From NCBI RefSeq assembly GCF_018294505.1, contig NC_057794.1, forward strand, positions 189,868,466 through 189,932,465: a DNA stretch of 64,000 nt, in the 5' to 3' direction. The notes beneath the pieces are model-generated. The model saw only the letters and a program-made list of their open reading frames with translations, was not told where the DNA came from and did no database searches. Source of the DNA: Triticum aestivum (taxonomy: Eukaryota > Streptophyta > Magnoliopsida > Poales > Poaceae). Positions 1 through 12,348 of the stretch are shown piece after piece. The translations under genes and the position numbers were made by a program. Position 1 is the first letter of the stretch. Every line of letters starts with the position of its first letter.

Positions 1-343
1 CGCCCTGCACCCTTGTGGCCAAATGGTGTTCCCCCCAGTGTGTTCTCAGTGCTAGAAATTCTTAAATATTCTACAAAAAATCATATTTCATTTTCAGGAC
101 ATTTGGATAACTTTTATTTTCGAGGTATTTTTATTGCAAGGATAATTCAGAAAACAGACAGAAAAATACTATTTTTGCTTTATTTAATCTAAATAACAGA
201 AAGTAAAAGGAGGGTACAGAGAGTTGTGCTTTCTAACTTCATCCATCTCATGCTCATCAAAAGGAATCCACTAACAAGGTTGATCAAGTCTTGTTAACAA
301 ACTCTTTCCGAATAACATGAAACCAGAGAATTTTCAAATAACA
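1..343 (-). other. non-coding internal sequence of Athila-A downstream of the protease ORF
   Basis: AT-rich sequence without an ORF lies downstream (in element orientation) of the protease stop codon. The first 20 bases resemble part of the element's own LTR near 24263 (both contain CGCCCTGCACCC), and a second short block (ATAACTTTTATTT) is also shared with the LTR near 24380. This may be an LTR-related segment or the edge of the 3' LTR, but the window ends before that can be settled. Confidence 0.5.
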
Positions 344-1273
344 CTAGGTTACCTCAACCAGGATATGCATGTCCCCAACAATAGGAATATCATATTTCTT
401 CTTGACAGCAGGAAGAGGGAATTCAAAACCTCCAATAGTTATTGTTGAAATTTTTCCAATAGAATTGATACTATGGACTAGAGGTTGTTTCCTCAGAAAG
501 TGTACCGTATGCTCATTACCATTAACATGAAAAGTGACATTGCCTTTGTTGCAATCAATAACAGCCCCTACAGTATTCAAAAAGGGTCTACCAAGTATAA
601 TAGACATAATATCGTCCTCAAGAATATCAAGAATAACAAAGTCCGTTAAAATAGTAACGTTTGCAACCACAACAGGCACATCCTCAAACATACCGACAGG
701 TATAGCAGTTGATTTATCGGCCATTTGCGAAGATATTTCAGTAGGTGTCAACTTATTCAAATCAAGTCTATGATATAAAGAGAGAGGCATAACACTAACA
801 CCGGCTCCAAGGTCACATATAGCAGTTTTAACATAGTTTCTTTTAATGGAGCATGGTATAGTTGGTACTCCTTGATCTCCTAGTTTCTTAGGTATTCCAC
901 CTTTAAAAGTATAATTGAAAAGCATGGTGGAAATTTCAGCTTCCGCTATCTTTCTTTTATTTGTAACAATATCTCTCATATACTTAGCATAAGGATTCAT
1001 TTTAAGCATATCGATCAAACGCATGCGCAAAAAGATAGGTGTAATCATTTCAGCAAAGCACTCAAAATCCTCATCATCCTTTTTCTTGGATGGTTTAGGA
1101 GGAAAAGGCATGGGTTTCTGAACCCATGGTTCTCTTTCTTTACCGTGCTTCCTAGGAACGAAGTCTCTCTTATCATGACATTGATTCTTTGATTGTGGGT
1201 TATCAAGATCAACAACAAGTTCAATCTCTACATCATTGTTATTGCTAGGTTGAGCATTAACATGAACATCATC
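344..1273 (-). pseudogene. Athila-A gag C-terminus and retropepsin-type protease, partial
   Basis: The reading frame is open on the minus strand from the LINE insertion point at 1273 to a stop at 344. The ATG at 1111 is internal, because the frame continues upstream of it. The protein has a retroviral-type aspartic protease core. The active-site block reads DLGAGVSVMPLSLY, with Leu at the position that is usually Thr or Ser, and the later block ILGRPFL is the second hallmark of plant gypsy proteases. In an intact element this enzyme cleaves the gag-pol polyprotein. The upstream part is the charged linker between gag and protease. The piece is severed from the rest of gag by the LINE, so it cannot be made as part of the normal polyprotein. 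The lineage call rests on motif style and the Asp-type primer site. Confidence 0.8.
1259..1273. repeat. left target-site duplication of the LINE
   Basis: AACATGAACATCATC is repeated exactly at 6960-6974, directly flanking the LINE. The first A residues could also belong to the poly(A) tail on the right side. Confidence 0.9.
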
Positions 1274-1274
1274 G

Positions 1275-3153
1275 TGCGCAGAGACGAGCCATTATGTCCC
1301 TCTGCATCGTCGTGCTCTGATCCGCAACCAGATCGTGGCCCTCCTACACGAAGCGCAACTCTTCACTACTAAGGTCAGTGATCATCCTTTTGGGATTGGA
1401 GTCTTTGGCTTTATCAACTCGTTCTTGAGAGATACGGCTGTCGCCACGACGTTTGAGCTTGAAGAGGAAGATCTGCTTGTCACTTTCATTCCCCATAATG
1501 AAGCTCTTAACCGTCGTACTACCTCGTTGGGTCCTCAAGTTTGGTTGATGTTCTTCGGCTTCCCTTATGACTATCAAACTGATTATTACATCACTAAGGC
1601 TTTGGGTGGTTTTGGCTCCCTTGTTTCCTGGTACAATCCAAGACAAGATCGCAGATTCATGCTGCTCAAAGTTAGAGTGCTCCGCTGCGTTGGATCCCGA
1701 AGATTTTTGTTGTGTGGCAACTCGGAGGTGCAGGGACTGTTGGACAGTTCAGATCACAATCCTTGGAAGCATTGATGGCCATGGACTGCTACCTGAAGTT
1801 CCGCCTGCTGATGAAGAATTACCACCCCCTGACGGCGAGCCTCACCCTTTGTTTGGCCCTGACCTTACTGCAGAACAGCTCTATCAGCAGCAAGTGCACA
1901 ACTGGGTTGTGCAGAATGGTGCTCCTCCCCCTAGCAATGGTGGCGGCCAGGGCAATGCCCACAATGCTCAGGGTAATGGCAATGTGGCCTGGGATGCGTG
2001 GCCTGCTCCCCCGCCCCTTGTCATGCCCCCACACCTTGTTAATTACCAGGCATGGCTTCATGCTCAAGGCCTCACATTTCAAGATGGTATAGTTCCTGAC
2101 AACAATATCACTGACAATGCATTTCAAGCCTGGAATGATTCAATCACCATGACTGACAGTTCAAGCTCTGAGTCTTCTGACCTTGCTATCAAGCAACACA
2201 CACTGATTGTGCTACCTGCTCCTCCTGTGCCTTCTGCTTCCCTGACCATCTCGGTGTCTCTGCATAATCAAGGGATCTCTTTTGGCCTCTCTGCTCAAGG
2301 TGATGAGCTTCTTGCTGTTCTGCTGGATGACCCAATCCCGTGCCGCAACCTGAATACCTTCATTTTCCAGGCGCTTCGTCTGATGATTGCAACATTCGGC
2401 CCCTGGAGCTCTGGTTATGGCCTCCGTTCACCGCGCTCGGAACTTTCAGTTCTTGTCACAACGAATTCTTCAGGCATTAGATTCATGCAACAGCCTTTGT
2501 CTGTGCTGCCTGCGCCTCCAACCGTGCATATTGAAGAGATCCACCCTGTTCCAGAGATTTTGGATGGCTCTGAGAATGCTGCTGTCGAGGAAAATTCTCT
2601 CCCTCTGGAACCTGCTAGTTTGGACAGCCTTACAACCCTGCCAGCGTCTGAAAGTGCCACTTTACTGTCTACTGAGACTGTCAACACGCTCCAGCCAGCT
2701 TCTGATGACAGTCTATCTGGGCTACCTGATGCAATTGATCCTACCCATGATACCTTGGTTGGCCTTCCAACTCAGCCAAGGGCCCGCCCCAGACGCTCGC
2801 GACCTGCTGCTCCTCTCTCCATGGTGGATGTTCGACGTAGCTCACGCTCGAACAAATACAATGGCTTCAAGGTCCCACCGCTTACTGACACTCGTGGGTA
2901 CACCTCCAAGGTCAAGCCCAGGTTGGCTCCCTCCTTTGGATCTTTAAGCTCTGCTCCTTCTGCGGATGATGGCATCCCCCCTCCAACCCCGTTATCAACT
3001 CTGCAACAAATTGGCATCAACAGGTGCGCCATTCTAGAAGCTGAGCTCACTGCTGAAGCTCTTCTCTCCCTGCCGGATGTTTCTGCTCCAACAACTTCAG
3101 GTACTCCTGATGTTCAAGATCAGGAGGAGGGCACCTCTGCTCCTCTCCAGTAA
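1275..3153 (+). pseudogene. LINE ORF1 (nucleic-acid-binding protein), truncated and frameshifted
   Basis: This is the remnant of the LINE's first ORF, whose product in L1 elements coats the RNA. The frame is open from the 5' border, so the true start is missing. The N-terminal part (to about 1690) has the globular region seen in cereal LINE ORF1 proteins (block FVTFIPHNEA-like, then PQVWLMFFGFPYDYQTDYY). The frame then changes twice, near 1690 and near 1740, before a long open stretch to the stop at 3153. That stretch is rich in Pro, Ser and acidic residues and ends in an Arg/Lys-rich segment around 2780-2930, plausible for RNA binding. No CCHC knuckle is seen. ORF2 starts 15 bases after the stop. 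Confidence 0.75.
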
Positions 3154-3168
3154 CACTGCTTCCGTGCC

Positions 3169-6100
3169 ATGCCCTCTTTATGCTGCTGGAATGTTCTCTC
3201 GTGGAATATCAAAGGCTTAAACTCTGAGAAGAAACGTTTAGCTCTTAATAATGCGATCCTCTCAAGTGGTTACGCCGTAGTTTGTCTTCAGGAGACCAAG
3301 TTGCCTGATGTTACTCCTGCTTTTGTTAAAACTTGCTGTCCTTGTCAGTTTGATCAATTTTCTTTTGTTCCTTTGCGTGGTGCCTCCGGTGGGATTCTCA
3401 CCATATGGAAAAGCTCTGTTTTCTCCGGCAAAGTAGTTTCAAACGACGCGCATGCGCTAGTTACCTCTTTCATCAGTACGCAAACCTCTCAAACCTGGAC
3501 AATAGTGAATGTTTATGGTCCATTCGCTGGCGAAGATCGCGATACTTTTACTAATTGGCTCTATGGTGTGAACATTCCTAATGGTCAGGACTGGCTATTC
3601 CTCGGTGATTTTAACTATATGCATGCACCTAAAAATCGTAACAAGCCTGGGGGAAACATGCAAGACATGCTCACCTTTAACGACATCATACATAAACAAC
3701 AACTTATTGAGATGCCAGTACAGGGCCGTGCTTACACCTGGAGTAATATGCAAAATGACCCCCTCCTCGAGCAAATTGACTGGTTTTTTACTTCGCTTAA
3801 CTGGACCACGGTTTACCCTAAAACCTTGGTGAAACCCCTTGGTAAACCGGTTTCTGATCATATCCCTTGTGTTGTCAATATTGAGACCAAGATTCCCTGC
3901 AGTAAGATTTTCCGTTTTGAGTCCTATTGGATCCTTCACCCAGGATTTATGGATGTTGTGCGAAATGTTTGGGAAAGGCCTGTTAAGTCGGGGAATGCTG
4001 CCACTAAACTTTGCCGCAAGTTCAAAGCCCTGAGACATGCATTGAAACACTGGAGTAAGAACATCTCTCGCCTCTCTATTGCTATTTCTAACTGCAATTG
4101 TGTACTGGCTGGCCTTGATGAGCTTGAAGACAAACGCACACTCACTATACCAGAGGCTAATTTCAGAACAATTCTAAAAACTCACTTGATCAGGCTCCTC
4201 CAGTACCAAAAGCTTTATTGGAAAAAACGCTGCACTATTAGGTGGATCAAATCTGGCGTTGAAAACACTAAGTTCTTTCAAGCCATTGCAACAGAAAGAT
4301 ACAGATAGAATAACATTGGGAGCTTACGTGATGACAGTGGTGCTATAATTGAAGATCATACTAGTAAAGAGGCCCTCTTGTTCCTCACTTACAACAATCG
4401 TCTGGGCTCCACTTCAGCCTCTGAGATCTCTCTCCCAGACCTCATCAGAAGATCTGATAATCTTGATGCTCTGACTGAGCCGTTCACACAAAAAGAAATT
4501 GACCAAGTTGTTAATGACATGCCTCCAGATCGTGCACCTAGACCTGACGGTTTCAGTGGTGCTTTTCTCAAAGCTTGTTGGCCTATCATTAAGCACGATT
4601 TTTATGACCTTTGCGCTCAATTTTATGATGGCACCTTGGACATTAACAGCATCAATGATGGGATCATCACGTTAATCCCTAAAGTCAACTCCCCGGAAAC
4701 AGTAAATGATTATAGACTGATCACGCTTTTGAACGGTTGCCTCAAGCTGATTACAAAACTTCTAGCAGATCGGCTACAATCAATATTTTGGACTTAGTTC
4801 ATCGCAATCAATATGGATTCATTAAGGGGAGGACTATCCAGGATTGCCTTGCATGGGCTTACCAGTATCTACACCAATGTCAAAGCTCGGGCAGACAGAT
4901 CATTTTGCTCAAACCTGACTTTGCAAAGGCCTTTGACACAATTGCCCATGACCCGATGATCCAGATTATGCGTCATATGGGCTTCAACGACAAATGGATT
5001 TCTTGGATCCAATGCTTATTCTCCTCTGGGCGCTCTTCTGTCCTTCTCAGCGGGGTGCCAGGCCGCCAATTCCAATGCCGCTATGGTGTCCGACAGGGGG
5101 ACCCTTTGTCCCCCCTCATTTTTGTGCTCGCTGCGGATTTATTACAGTCTGCCATAAATGATGCTTTCAGACAAGGTAAAATCGAGCTCCCCTTTCCTTG
5201 TGTTGGACAAACTGACTACCCCGTTATTCAATGCGCCGACGACACGTTGATAGTCCTACCTTCATGCATCCGTCAAGCTTCTTTGGTCAAGGAGATCCTA
5301 TCGGATTACGCCACCTCTATTGGTTTGAAAATCAATTTTCACAAGTCCACTTTGATTCCGATCAACCTCGACCCCTCCTCTGCGGATGTTCTTGCAAGGG
5401 TTTTTGGGTATAATGTTGGCATGCTGCCTTTCACCTATCTTGGCCTGCCTCTGGGTACCACTCGGCCTACAGTCCAAGACCTCATGCCTCTTGTTTGCCG
5501 ATTGGAAAGGCGTCTAACGTCAACCATTGCTATGATGACTTACGGTGGTAGATTATCCTGGCTGAATGCTTCAGTCACGTCTCTTCTTATATTTGCCATG
5601 TGTACACTCAAATTTCCACCCAAGCTTCTTGAAATCCTAGACAAAATCAGAAGACGCTGTCTCTGGACTAAGAAAACCGAGCAAGGTGACAAATGCTCTT
5701 CTCTTGCGGCTCGGAACATGGTCTGTCGTCCCAAAGATAAAGGTGGGCTAGGAGTGATCAATCTCAAAATACATAATGAAGCCCTACTCCTAAAATTCCT
5801 CCATAAATTCTACAATAAAATGGATGTGCCTTGGGTTCACCTATTATGGGACAATCTCTATGTCTACAAAATACCTCATGCAGTGGACCAGGCCGGCTCT
5901 TTCTGGTGGCGCGATATTCTAAAACTGACACCAACCTTCAGGGGCATCTCTCATGTTCAGTTGGTAGATGGAAGGACCACCTTGCTTTGGAAAGATCTTT
6001 GGGCGTGTGATGTGCTGCATGACTCCCACCCACGTGCCTTCTCTTTTGCGTTGCATGAAGATATCTCGGTTGCTGACTTCTGGGCCTCCAATGATCTGCA

Positions 6101-6644
6101 TGAAACCTTTCAACTCCCTGTATCTCCAACCACGCTGGCCGAATTCCGAGACACGCAGCTAACGTTGACCAAGATTTGCCCTTCCACGTCAAATACTGAT
6201 GTTTGGCACTACGTGTGGGGCGCGGCTGAGTTTCGACCTAAGGATTACTATTCTTTCTTCTTTAGAGATGCTCATGCTGATCCCATGTTCAAGCACCTGT
6301 GGAAATCAAAATGTACAATGAAGTTGAAGGTGTTTGGATGGCTGCTTTTCGTGGACAGGCTCAACACGCGCAATATATTGAAACGGAGGCACTACAACAT
6401 TGGTGACGATTTTAATTGCCTTCTTTGCGGGCTGCCAATTGAAGAAACGGTGGACCACATGATCTTCACTTGTGATTTTAGCAAGATCTGCTGGACCAAG
6501 CTTAGCATTCATTGGCCCACTTTTGATAACCGTCTCACTGCCATCAGATTAAACAAAGACTCGTGGCCTGACCCATTCTTCATGGAAGTTTTTCTCACTG
6601 CTGCGTGGAGCATATGGAAGGAGAGGAATAATAAGCACTTTTGA
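3169..6644 (+). pseudogene. LINE ORF2: endonuclease-reverse transcriptase, disrupted
   Basis: The ATG at 3169 opens an AP-endonuclease domain (3169-3870) with the expected landmarks WNIKGLN, LQETKL, VNVYGP, GDFNYM and SDHIPC; this enzyme nicks the target DNA. A TAG at 4306-4308 interrupts the frame before the reverse transcriptase. The frame resumes and then shifts near 4785. The RT palm follows, with DFAKAFDTI at about 4915 and [10 protein letters not shown] at about 5085. The catalytic box usually written YADD reads CADD here (5232-5243). A zinc-binding RT-associated domain lies at about 6270-6500 (CLLC...H...C pattern). With a stop, a frameshift and a changed catalytic box, this copy should be inactive. 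Confidence 0.9.
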
Positions 6645-6959
6645 GGAGTTGACCCTCCCATTGGGTCTTGGCTGTCACGCTTCAAAAACGACCTGGGTCA
6701 GCTACAATATAGAATCAAGGAGGCCCATAGAGGCTCATTTGTAAACCTTTGTAACACGCTAGGTTGATCCTTGTTGGCTCTTTTCTCTCTTGGTTCCCCC
6801 CGTGGAGAACTGGTAGTTTGCCTCTCCCCTAAGCCATGGGGAGGGGTGGTGGTTGGTTGGTTGTGTTTGGCGTTGTATATGTCTATGTAAACACCCCATT
6901 TATATAGATATATATAAATCACAATGGGAGTGCTCTCCCACTGTCAGTTCTTTAAAAAA
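6645..6959 (+). other. LINE 3' untranslated region and A-rich tail
   Basis: About 315 bases follow the ORF2 stop and end in TTTAAAAAAA directly before the right target duplication. There is no ORF and no clear AATAAA signal. A TATATAGATATATATAA stretch near 6901 is simple AT sequence. Confidence 0.7.
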
Positions 6960-6974
6960 AACATGAACATCATC
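6960..6974. repeat. right target-site duplication of the LINE
   Basis: Exact copy of 1259-1273 (AACATGAACATCATC). Confidence 0.9.
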
Positions 6975-7753
6975 ATTAACATTATCACTAGGTTCATGTT
7001 CATTACCAGATTGTGTTTCCACATCAGAAATAGAAATATCATTGGGATTCTCAGGTGTGTCAACAACAGGTTCACTGGAAGCATGCAAAGTCCTATCATT
7101 TTTCTTTTTCTTCTTATTAGAAGGACTAGGTGCATCAACATTAGTTCTCTGCGAATATTGCTCAACTCTCTTATGGTGGCCCTCAGGATAAAAAGGTTCC
7201 TGAGTCATTTTACCCCCTCTAGTCACAACTCTAACAACATTATCATTTTTCTTATTATTTAATTCATTAAGCAAATCATCTTGAGGTTTAAGCACTTGTT
7301 CTACCTGAGTGGTAACCATAGAAGCATGTTTACTAATAAGTATAAGGTCGCCTTTAACTCTAGACATATAATAACTCAAGTGTTCAATCATATAAGCATT
7401 ACATTTCAATTTTCTACCAACATAAACATTGAAGTTTTCTTGTTTAACAATAACATTATCAAACTCATCTAAGCATTGGCTAGCAGACATATTACGAGGA
7501 ATATCACCTTCATCAAATCTATAGAGAGAATTTACCTTCACTACCTGTGTCGGGTTATTAAGACCATGTATTTCTTCAATAGGTGGTAAATTATTAACAT
7601 CTCCAGCTTTAATACCATTTTATTTCATAGATTTCTTTGCTCTTGCATATCTTTAGGACCGAGAAATAGAACACCCCTTTTCTTCGGGGTTTGCTTAGGA
7701 GTTGGTTCAGGAAGTGTCCAATCATTATCATTACTCAATATATTATTTAATAG
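6975..7753 (-). pseudogene. Athila-A gag, middle segment
   Basis: This is the minus-strand continuation of Athila-A gag between the Tekay-1 and LINE insertions. A long open stretch (6975-7541) encodes a hydrophilic protein with a Lys-rich run (about residues 140-145 of the stretch) and an acidic C-terminal part that runs across the LINE junction into the protease segment. Upstream (7542-7753) the frame is disturbed by small changes, with a stop near 7620. No enzymatic motif is present. Its position between the capsid-like block (22030-22227) and the protease fits the gag-to-protease linker of Athila elements. Confidence 0.7.
7749..7753. repeat. left target-site duplication of Tekay-1
   Basis: AATAG precedes the LTR terminal TGTCACAC and matches 22025-22029. 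Confidence 0.92.
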
Positions 7754-10700
7754 TGTCACACCCTAGCTAGTTCAAGCATTAGAGTGTGCATCATGTTTAA
7801 ATTTCTCTTAAATTTGAAGTGGGGAAGGCAGAAACCCCCAACACCCCCTGGAAACAACTAGGGTTTACTAAAATTATTTTCAATGAACCTGAAATGCCCT
7901 TCTAAAAAGTTCACCCTCTTTGTCTTGGGTTAGAACCTCTGGCAAAATTGGTGCACAATTTTCTAGGTCAACAGAAGGTCATTGAATTAAATCATAAGTA
8001 TTTGAATTTGGGCATTTAAATGCTATAAAATAATTTAAATGCTAAAATAATTCTGGAAATAAATGTTTGCTGTTGGAAATATTCTAAACAGAGCCCACAA
8101 TTATTTTCAGGATTTTTGGAAATGTTTTAGTATTTTAATTAAAGCCCAACAGTTGCAGTTAAATAGAAAAAACAGAAACAAATCAAAAAAAGAGAGAGAG
8201 GGAGCCCACCTGGGCCTTACCTGTGCTGGCCCAGCCACCTGGCTCGGCCCAGCCGACTGGCTTGCCAGTCGTCGTCCACCTCCCGCCAGGAGGACGCGGA
8301 GCGCGTGGCCGGCGCCTGCGGCCACACGCCGGCCACCTCCTGCTTTCGCCGACGCCTGGAGACGTCCAGGGATGCCACGCGACCCCCACGTCCCCCTCTC
8401 ATCCTCCCTCACTCTCCCCTCGTCTCCCTCACCCTCTCCCGCACCATGGCCGACGCACCTGTCGCCGTCTCACCGCCGTAGTCGCGCCCTCCGTCACCCC
8501 CTCGCCTCTCTGACATGTCCAGAAGCTCCGCCGCGACGCCCTCGCCCTCCCCACCGAGCCACGCTTCGCTGGAGGCCCTGCATCGCCGCCATCGGGCCGT
8601 ATTCAACCTCGGTACCCACCGGACGCCGTTCATCGATTCGCCTCGCTCCGGTCACCCCCGAGCCCACTGAGCTGCTCATCGACCTCCCTGTGAGCTCCGC
8701 CGCCTTTTCCCTCTTCTTTCCCACGCATTTGCACCCTCTAGGCCATAGTTCCACCATGGCCGAAGCTCGTCTCCGCTCGAGCTTGTCGCCGGCGTCGCTC
8801 CGGCGACCATTTAGTCCTCCCGTGCTACGCAACATGCTTGCCGCATCGCGTAGTGCCTCGCTAGCGCCTTAGTTTTCGCGTTTGCACGCCGCAGCCCACA
8901 CCCCGCACATGGCCGAACTCCGGCCGCCACCTTGGAGCTCGCCGTTGTCGTATCCGGCCACCATAGGCCCGGCCTCCACCACCACTAGATGCGCGACTGC
9001 AAGAGCTCTCCAACAAGCCCAAGAACAGCCTCGCCCGTGCCCTGTGGGTGTTTTCCGAGCCGCACCACCGTCTCGGGCCTCGCTGGCGTCGAGTCGCCGG
9101 TGAGTTTGTCCCAGTTTGACTCCTGGGTGGGCCCAGGTAGACCCCCCCTGAGTCTATGACAGGTGGGGTCGGTCTACTAACTAATCTAGGATTAGTTTTA
9201 ACTAATTTTAATTAAATCAATCACTGACATGTGGGCCCTGGCCCCACTAACAGCTAATTAGTGTTAATCTAATCCTGTTAATTAGCTGAGAGGCTGACAG
9301 AAGGGGCCCACCAGTCAGGTTTGACCTGGGCTGGCGCCTTTGACCTACTGAGGTCAGCATGACGCAATGCTGATGCATTAATGCATTTTCTGGATTTATT
9401 TTTATTCAGGAAATTCCAGAAAATAGTCAAAACTTCTAAAAATCATAGAAAATCAACCATAGCTCCAAATGCAAAGATTTATATATGAAAAATGATCAAA
9501 AAAATTCAATCTATCCATCTGTATTGGTTTCATGCATGACAAAATAAGTTTACCTTGCTGTTTAAGCAGAATAAGGAAATGCACTATTAAAGCCATGTTT
9601 AATAAGCTAATAATTGAATCTTTGATTCAATTAAGCACATTCCTTTCTGTTATAGCTTGCATTAGGCAAAGACACATTCATATTGCTATGTCATAGCATG
9701 CATCATATTGTTGCATATCGTCATGTGTTGATTGTGTTCCGATGTGTTCTTCGTGGTAGGTTCTGCCTCCGAGGATATTCACGAGTATCCAACTGAAGGG
9801 CAGTATCCCACTACCACTCCATCAGGCAAGCAACCCATTGATCATTCCGATACAAACCCATGTTCTCGCTTCTGCTCTTGTTTACTGCATTAAGACAACA
9901 CGATTCAAACTACTGTGTGCTACGGTAGTTGAACCCTTATCCTCTGCATGACCTGTCATTGCCACAGTAACTAGATGAAACCCACTAGCATGTGTAGGAG
10001 TTGATTGAGCCATGTATGTGATTCCTAGCTTGCTATGCCTGCTATGCTTAGAGTTGTGTCAGGTTTGGATCATCTGGGTGATGGGCTAGAGTGAAATGCT
10101 TATGTCGGTAATATGAGGGATGTGTTGAACATGTTTTGGTAAAGGTATCGATGAGAGGCCATGTAGGAGTACATGGTGGGTTGTTTCATTGAGATCGTCC
10201 CTAAGAACTGAGATCTGTATGTGTGATCTAAGATTCAGCTACTACCATGCATTGGGATCCTTAATTGACCCTCTCAGCTTCTTAATCACCCTAGTATTCT
10301 GTCCAGGAGTTGCAAATAGTTTCTGGTGTTTGTAGGTTATGTGTTGGCGGCTGTGCGTAGCGCTGACCCTAGGGGTGGGCTATGTTGCGGTAGATACACC
10401 GTGGCACGGTGTACTGAGTCACCCGTTTGGTGTCTCGGGAACCCTGTTCACATCGTTCGGGGCCGTATGTGGAAACCTCGGCCGGACTCCCTACGAATGG
10501 AACCTGGATAGGCGATAAACCTGGACTAGAGACTTAAGTGTTTAGGTAGGCCGTGGCCGACACCCTCCCTGGGCTTCTGCTTGAAGGTTGCCGAGTACAT
10601 GTCGTGTAAACGGCGGTAAGTGGTGAAAGCGTGTATGAAGAAGTACACCCCTGCAGGGTATAAAACTATTCGAATAGCCGCGTCCGCGGTAAAGGACTAC

Positions 10701-11910
10701 TTGGTTGCCTATACAGTTCATAGACAAGTTAATGGATACTACTAAAAGACTCAAGATAAGTGTGAGTACCGAGGATGGCCCTCTCGTAGGATGACGAGGG
10801 AGGATCCACGGTGGAGTATTGTGTTGGTGAGTAGTGGACTCGTGTGCGAAAACTATTTTACTGGTGAAGTTCCGTAGGATAGCTTAGCCAAGAGTCAAAG
10901 CTGGCTTGCTGCAATAACCCCACCACCTTCTTGAGAATGAGCATGTATATTAGGTTCTGATGTAAGACTTGCTGAGTACCTTTGTACTCATGTTTGCTTA
11001 ATTACTGTTTTCAGACGACAACACTGCCCCCTCCGATGGGTTTTATGTAGACCTTGACGTCGACGAGTGACTAGCCACCCAGGTGGTGATCCTGGCCATG
11101 GAGGGCCCTATGTAGATAGACAGGCTTCGAGAAGCCTTCTTTCTTTCTAGTGTCTGTACTCAGACCGGTTGCTTCCGCATGTGCTTGTATGATTGTATGA
11201 CTTGAGTGTCGGGTCATGTGACCCCTATCTGTATGAACATGTTATGTATGGCTCCCTGGAGCCTTTTAAATAAAGTACTTGAGTTGTAGAGTTTTGTTGT
11301 GATGCCATGTTGTATGTACTCATATCGGGCATATTGTGTGTATGATTGAAATGCTTGGTATGAGTGGGATCCGACAATCTAGTTGTTTATCCTTGGCAGC
11401 CTTTCTTATGGGGAAATGTAGTCTAGTGTTCCTCGAGCCATAGTAGTCCGCTACAGCCCGGTTCACCGGAGTCCTGCTAGCCCAGCACTACTGTTCAGGA
11501 CACTTGACTGGCCGGCATGTGTTTCACTTCGTTCCTATGTCTGTCCCTTCGGGGAAATGTCACGCGGTGACTTCCGGAGTCCTGCCTAGCCTGCTACAGC
11601 CCGGGTCCCCCGGAGTCCTGTTAGCCCAGTGCTACAGCCCGGAATCACTCGCTGATGACCGACATGCTCGATGTGATTCATGTATGCCTGTCTCCATAGG
11701 TCTGTGCCGCTTTGGGTTCACGACTAGCCATGTCGGCCCGGGTTCTCTGTCATATGGATGCTAGCGACACTATCATATACGTGAGCCAAAAGGCGCAAAC
11801 GGTCCCGGGCCATGGTAAGGCGACACCCGTGGGATACCGTGCGTGAGGCCGCAAAGTGATATGAGGTGTTACCGGCTAGATCGATGTGACTTGGAATCGG
11901 GGTCCTGACA
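7754..11910 (+). repeat. Tekay-1 5' LTR
   Basis: 4157 bases, beginning TGTCACACCC and ending GTCCTGACA. The left quarter (about 8210-9115) is very GC-rich and accidentally open in several frames, followed by AT-rich sequence. It contains a block around 8107-8155 that is missing from the 3' LTR. AATAAA at 11269-11274 is a candidate polyadenylation signal. I could not place a TATA box with confidence. Confidence 0.95.
11269..11274 (+). terminator. candidate polyadenylation signal in Tekay-1 5' LTR
   Basis: AATAAA in a T/A-rich context. The same signal lies at 21383-21388 in the 3' LTR, where it would end the genomic transcript. Confidence 0.5.
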
Positions 11911-11914
11911 GCGT

Positions 11915-11927
11915 TGGCATCAGAGCC
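11915..11927 (+). other. Tekay-1 primer-binding site (tRNA-iMet type)
   Basis: TGGCATCAGAGCC starts four bases after the LTR end. It differs by one base from the usual plant iMet-complementary site, which is intact in Tekay-3 at 59023 (TGGTATCAGAGCC). Confidence 0.88.
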
Positions 11928-12348
11928 GGACTGCCTGTAGGTTCGTTGAGCCAAACTGGTCGATGTCGAGTCTAGAAATGCTTTAGTTATATGTAGGGGA
12001 ATTGATTGTGGGAGGGAACGTAAGGCTCTTTTACTCCTTTACCCTATGCCTCTGATCTGAGTCATTCTCTTCTCATTCAACGTGGGTTAAGGACTAGGCT
12101 CTCTTCTTCTATCAGGTTCACGTGTTACTAATCCGTAGTAGCTTATAGGATTGTTGTTACAAGTCCCAGTTCAGTTTCTACTATTCTTAGTATGTTGCTA
12201 ATTGGATCAGAACCTTGATATGATGTTGTTGAGTGGTATTGCGAACTGTTGTGGATGTCTCAAATCTTTTTCTGAGCATTTACAGCTGTTATGCTGTCCA
12301 ATTTTCCCTAGAAATTCTGATGTCTTTGCATTGTGGTTGTGCTTTCAG
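11928..12348 (+). other. Tekay-1 untranslated leader with a splice-acceptor-like end
   Basis: No ORF of interest. The leader ends in a T-rich tract and CAG (GGTTGTGCTTTCAG) immediately before the ATG at 12349. This is a good plant 3' splice-site match, so the upstream ORF may be translated from a spliced RNA. The donor site was not identified. Confidence 0.5.

Larger units (their letters stand above)
1274..6959 (+). mobile_element. L1-type LINE retrotransposon, 5'-truncated
   Basis: This 5.69-kb insertion is flanked by a 15-bp target duplication and ends in a short A-rich tail (TTTAAAAAAA). It holds a partial ORF1 and an ORF2 with apurinic endonuclease, reverse transcriptase and zinc-binding RT-associated regions, the order of plant L1 elements. 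The ORF1 frame is open right up to the left border, which shows that the 5' end was lost during target-primed reverse transcription. It inserted into the gag-protease region of Athila-A, opposite to that element's orientation. Confidence 0.93.

Noticed and set aside
1567..1775. Start of LINE ORF1 at the ATG at 1567
   Set aside because: The earlier frame (from 1275) carries the N-terminal motifs; 1567 is an internal ATG in a frame entered by frameshift.
6900..6920. TATATAGATATATATAA as a promoter
   Set aside because: It is at the 3' end of the LINE, just before the A-rich tail; simple AT sequence fits better.
8063..9103. Long open frames on both strands in the GC-rich start of the Tekay-1 5' LTR (repeated at 18220-19224)
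   Set aside because: They sit inside an LTR, are open in several frames because of GC content, differ by frame between the two LTRs, and show no protein motif.
11914..11930. tRNA gene at the primer-binding sites (also 23102-23120, 59023-59035)
   Set aside because: Only the 3'-end complement of a tRNA is present, as expected for a primer site; no cloverleaf.
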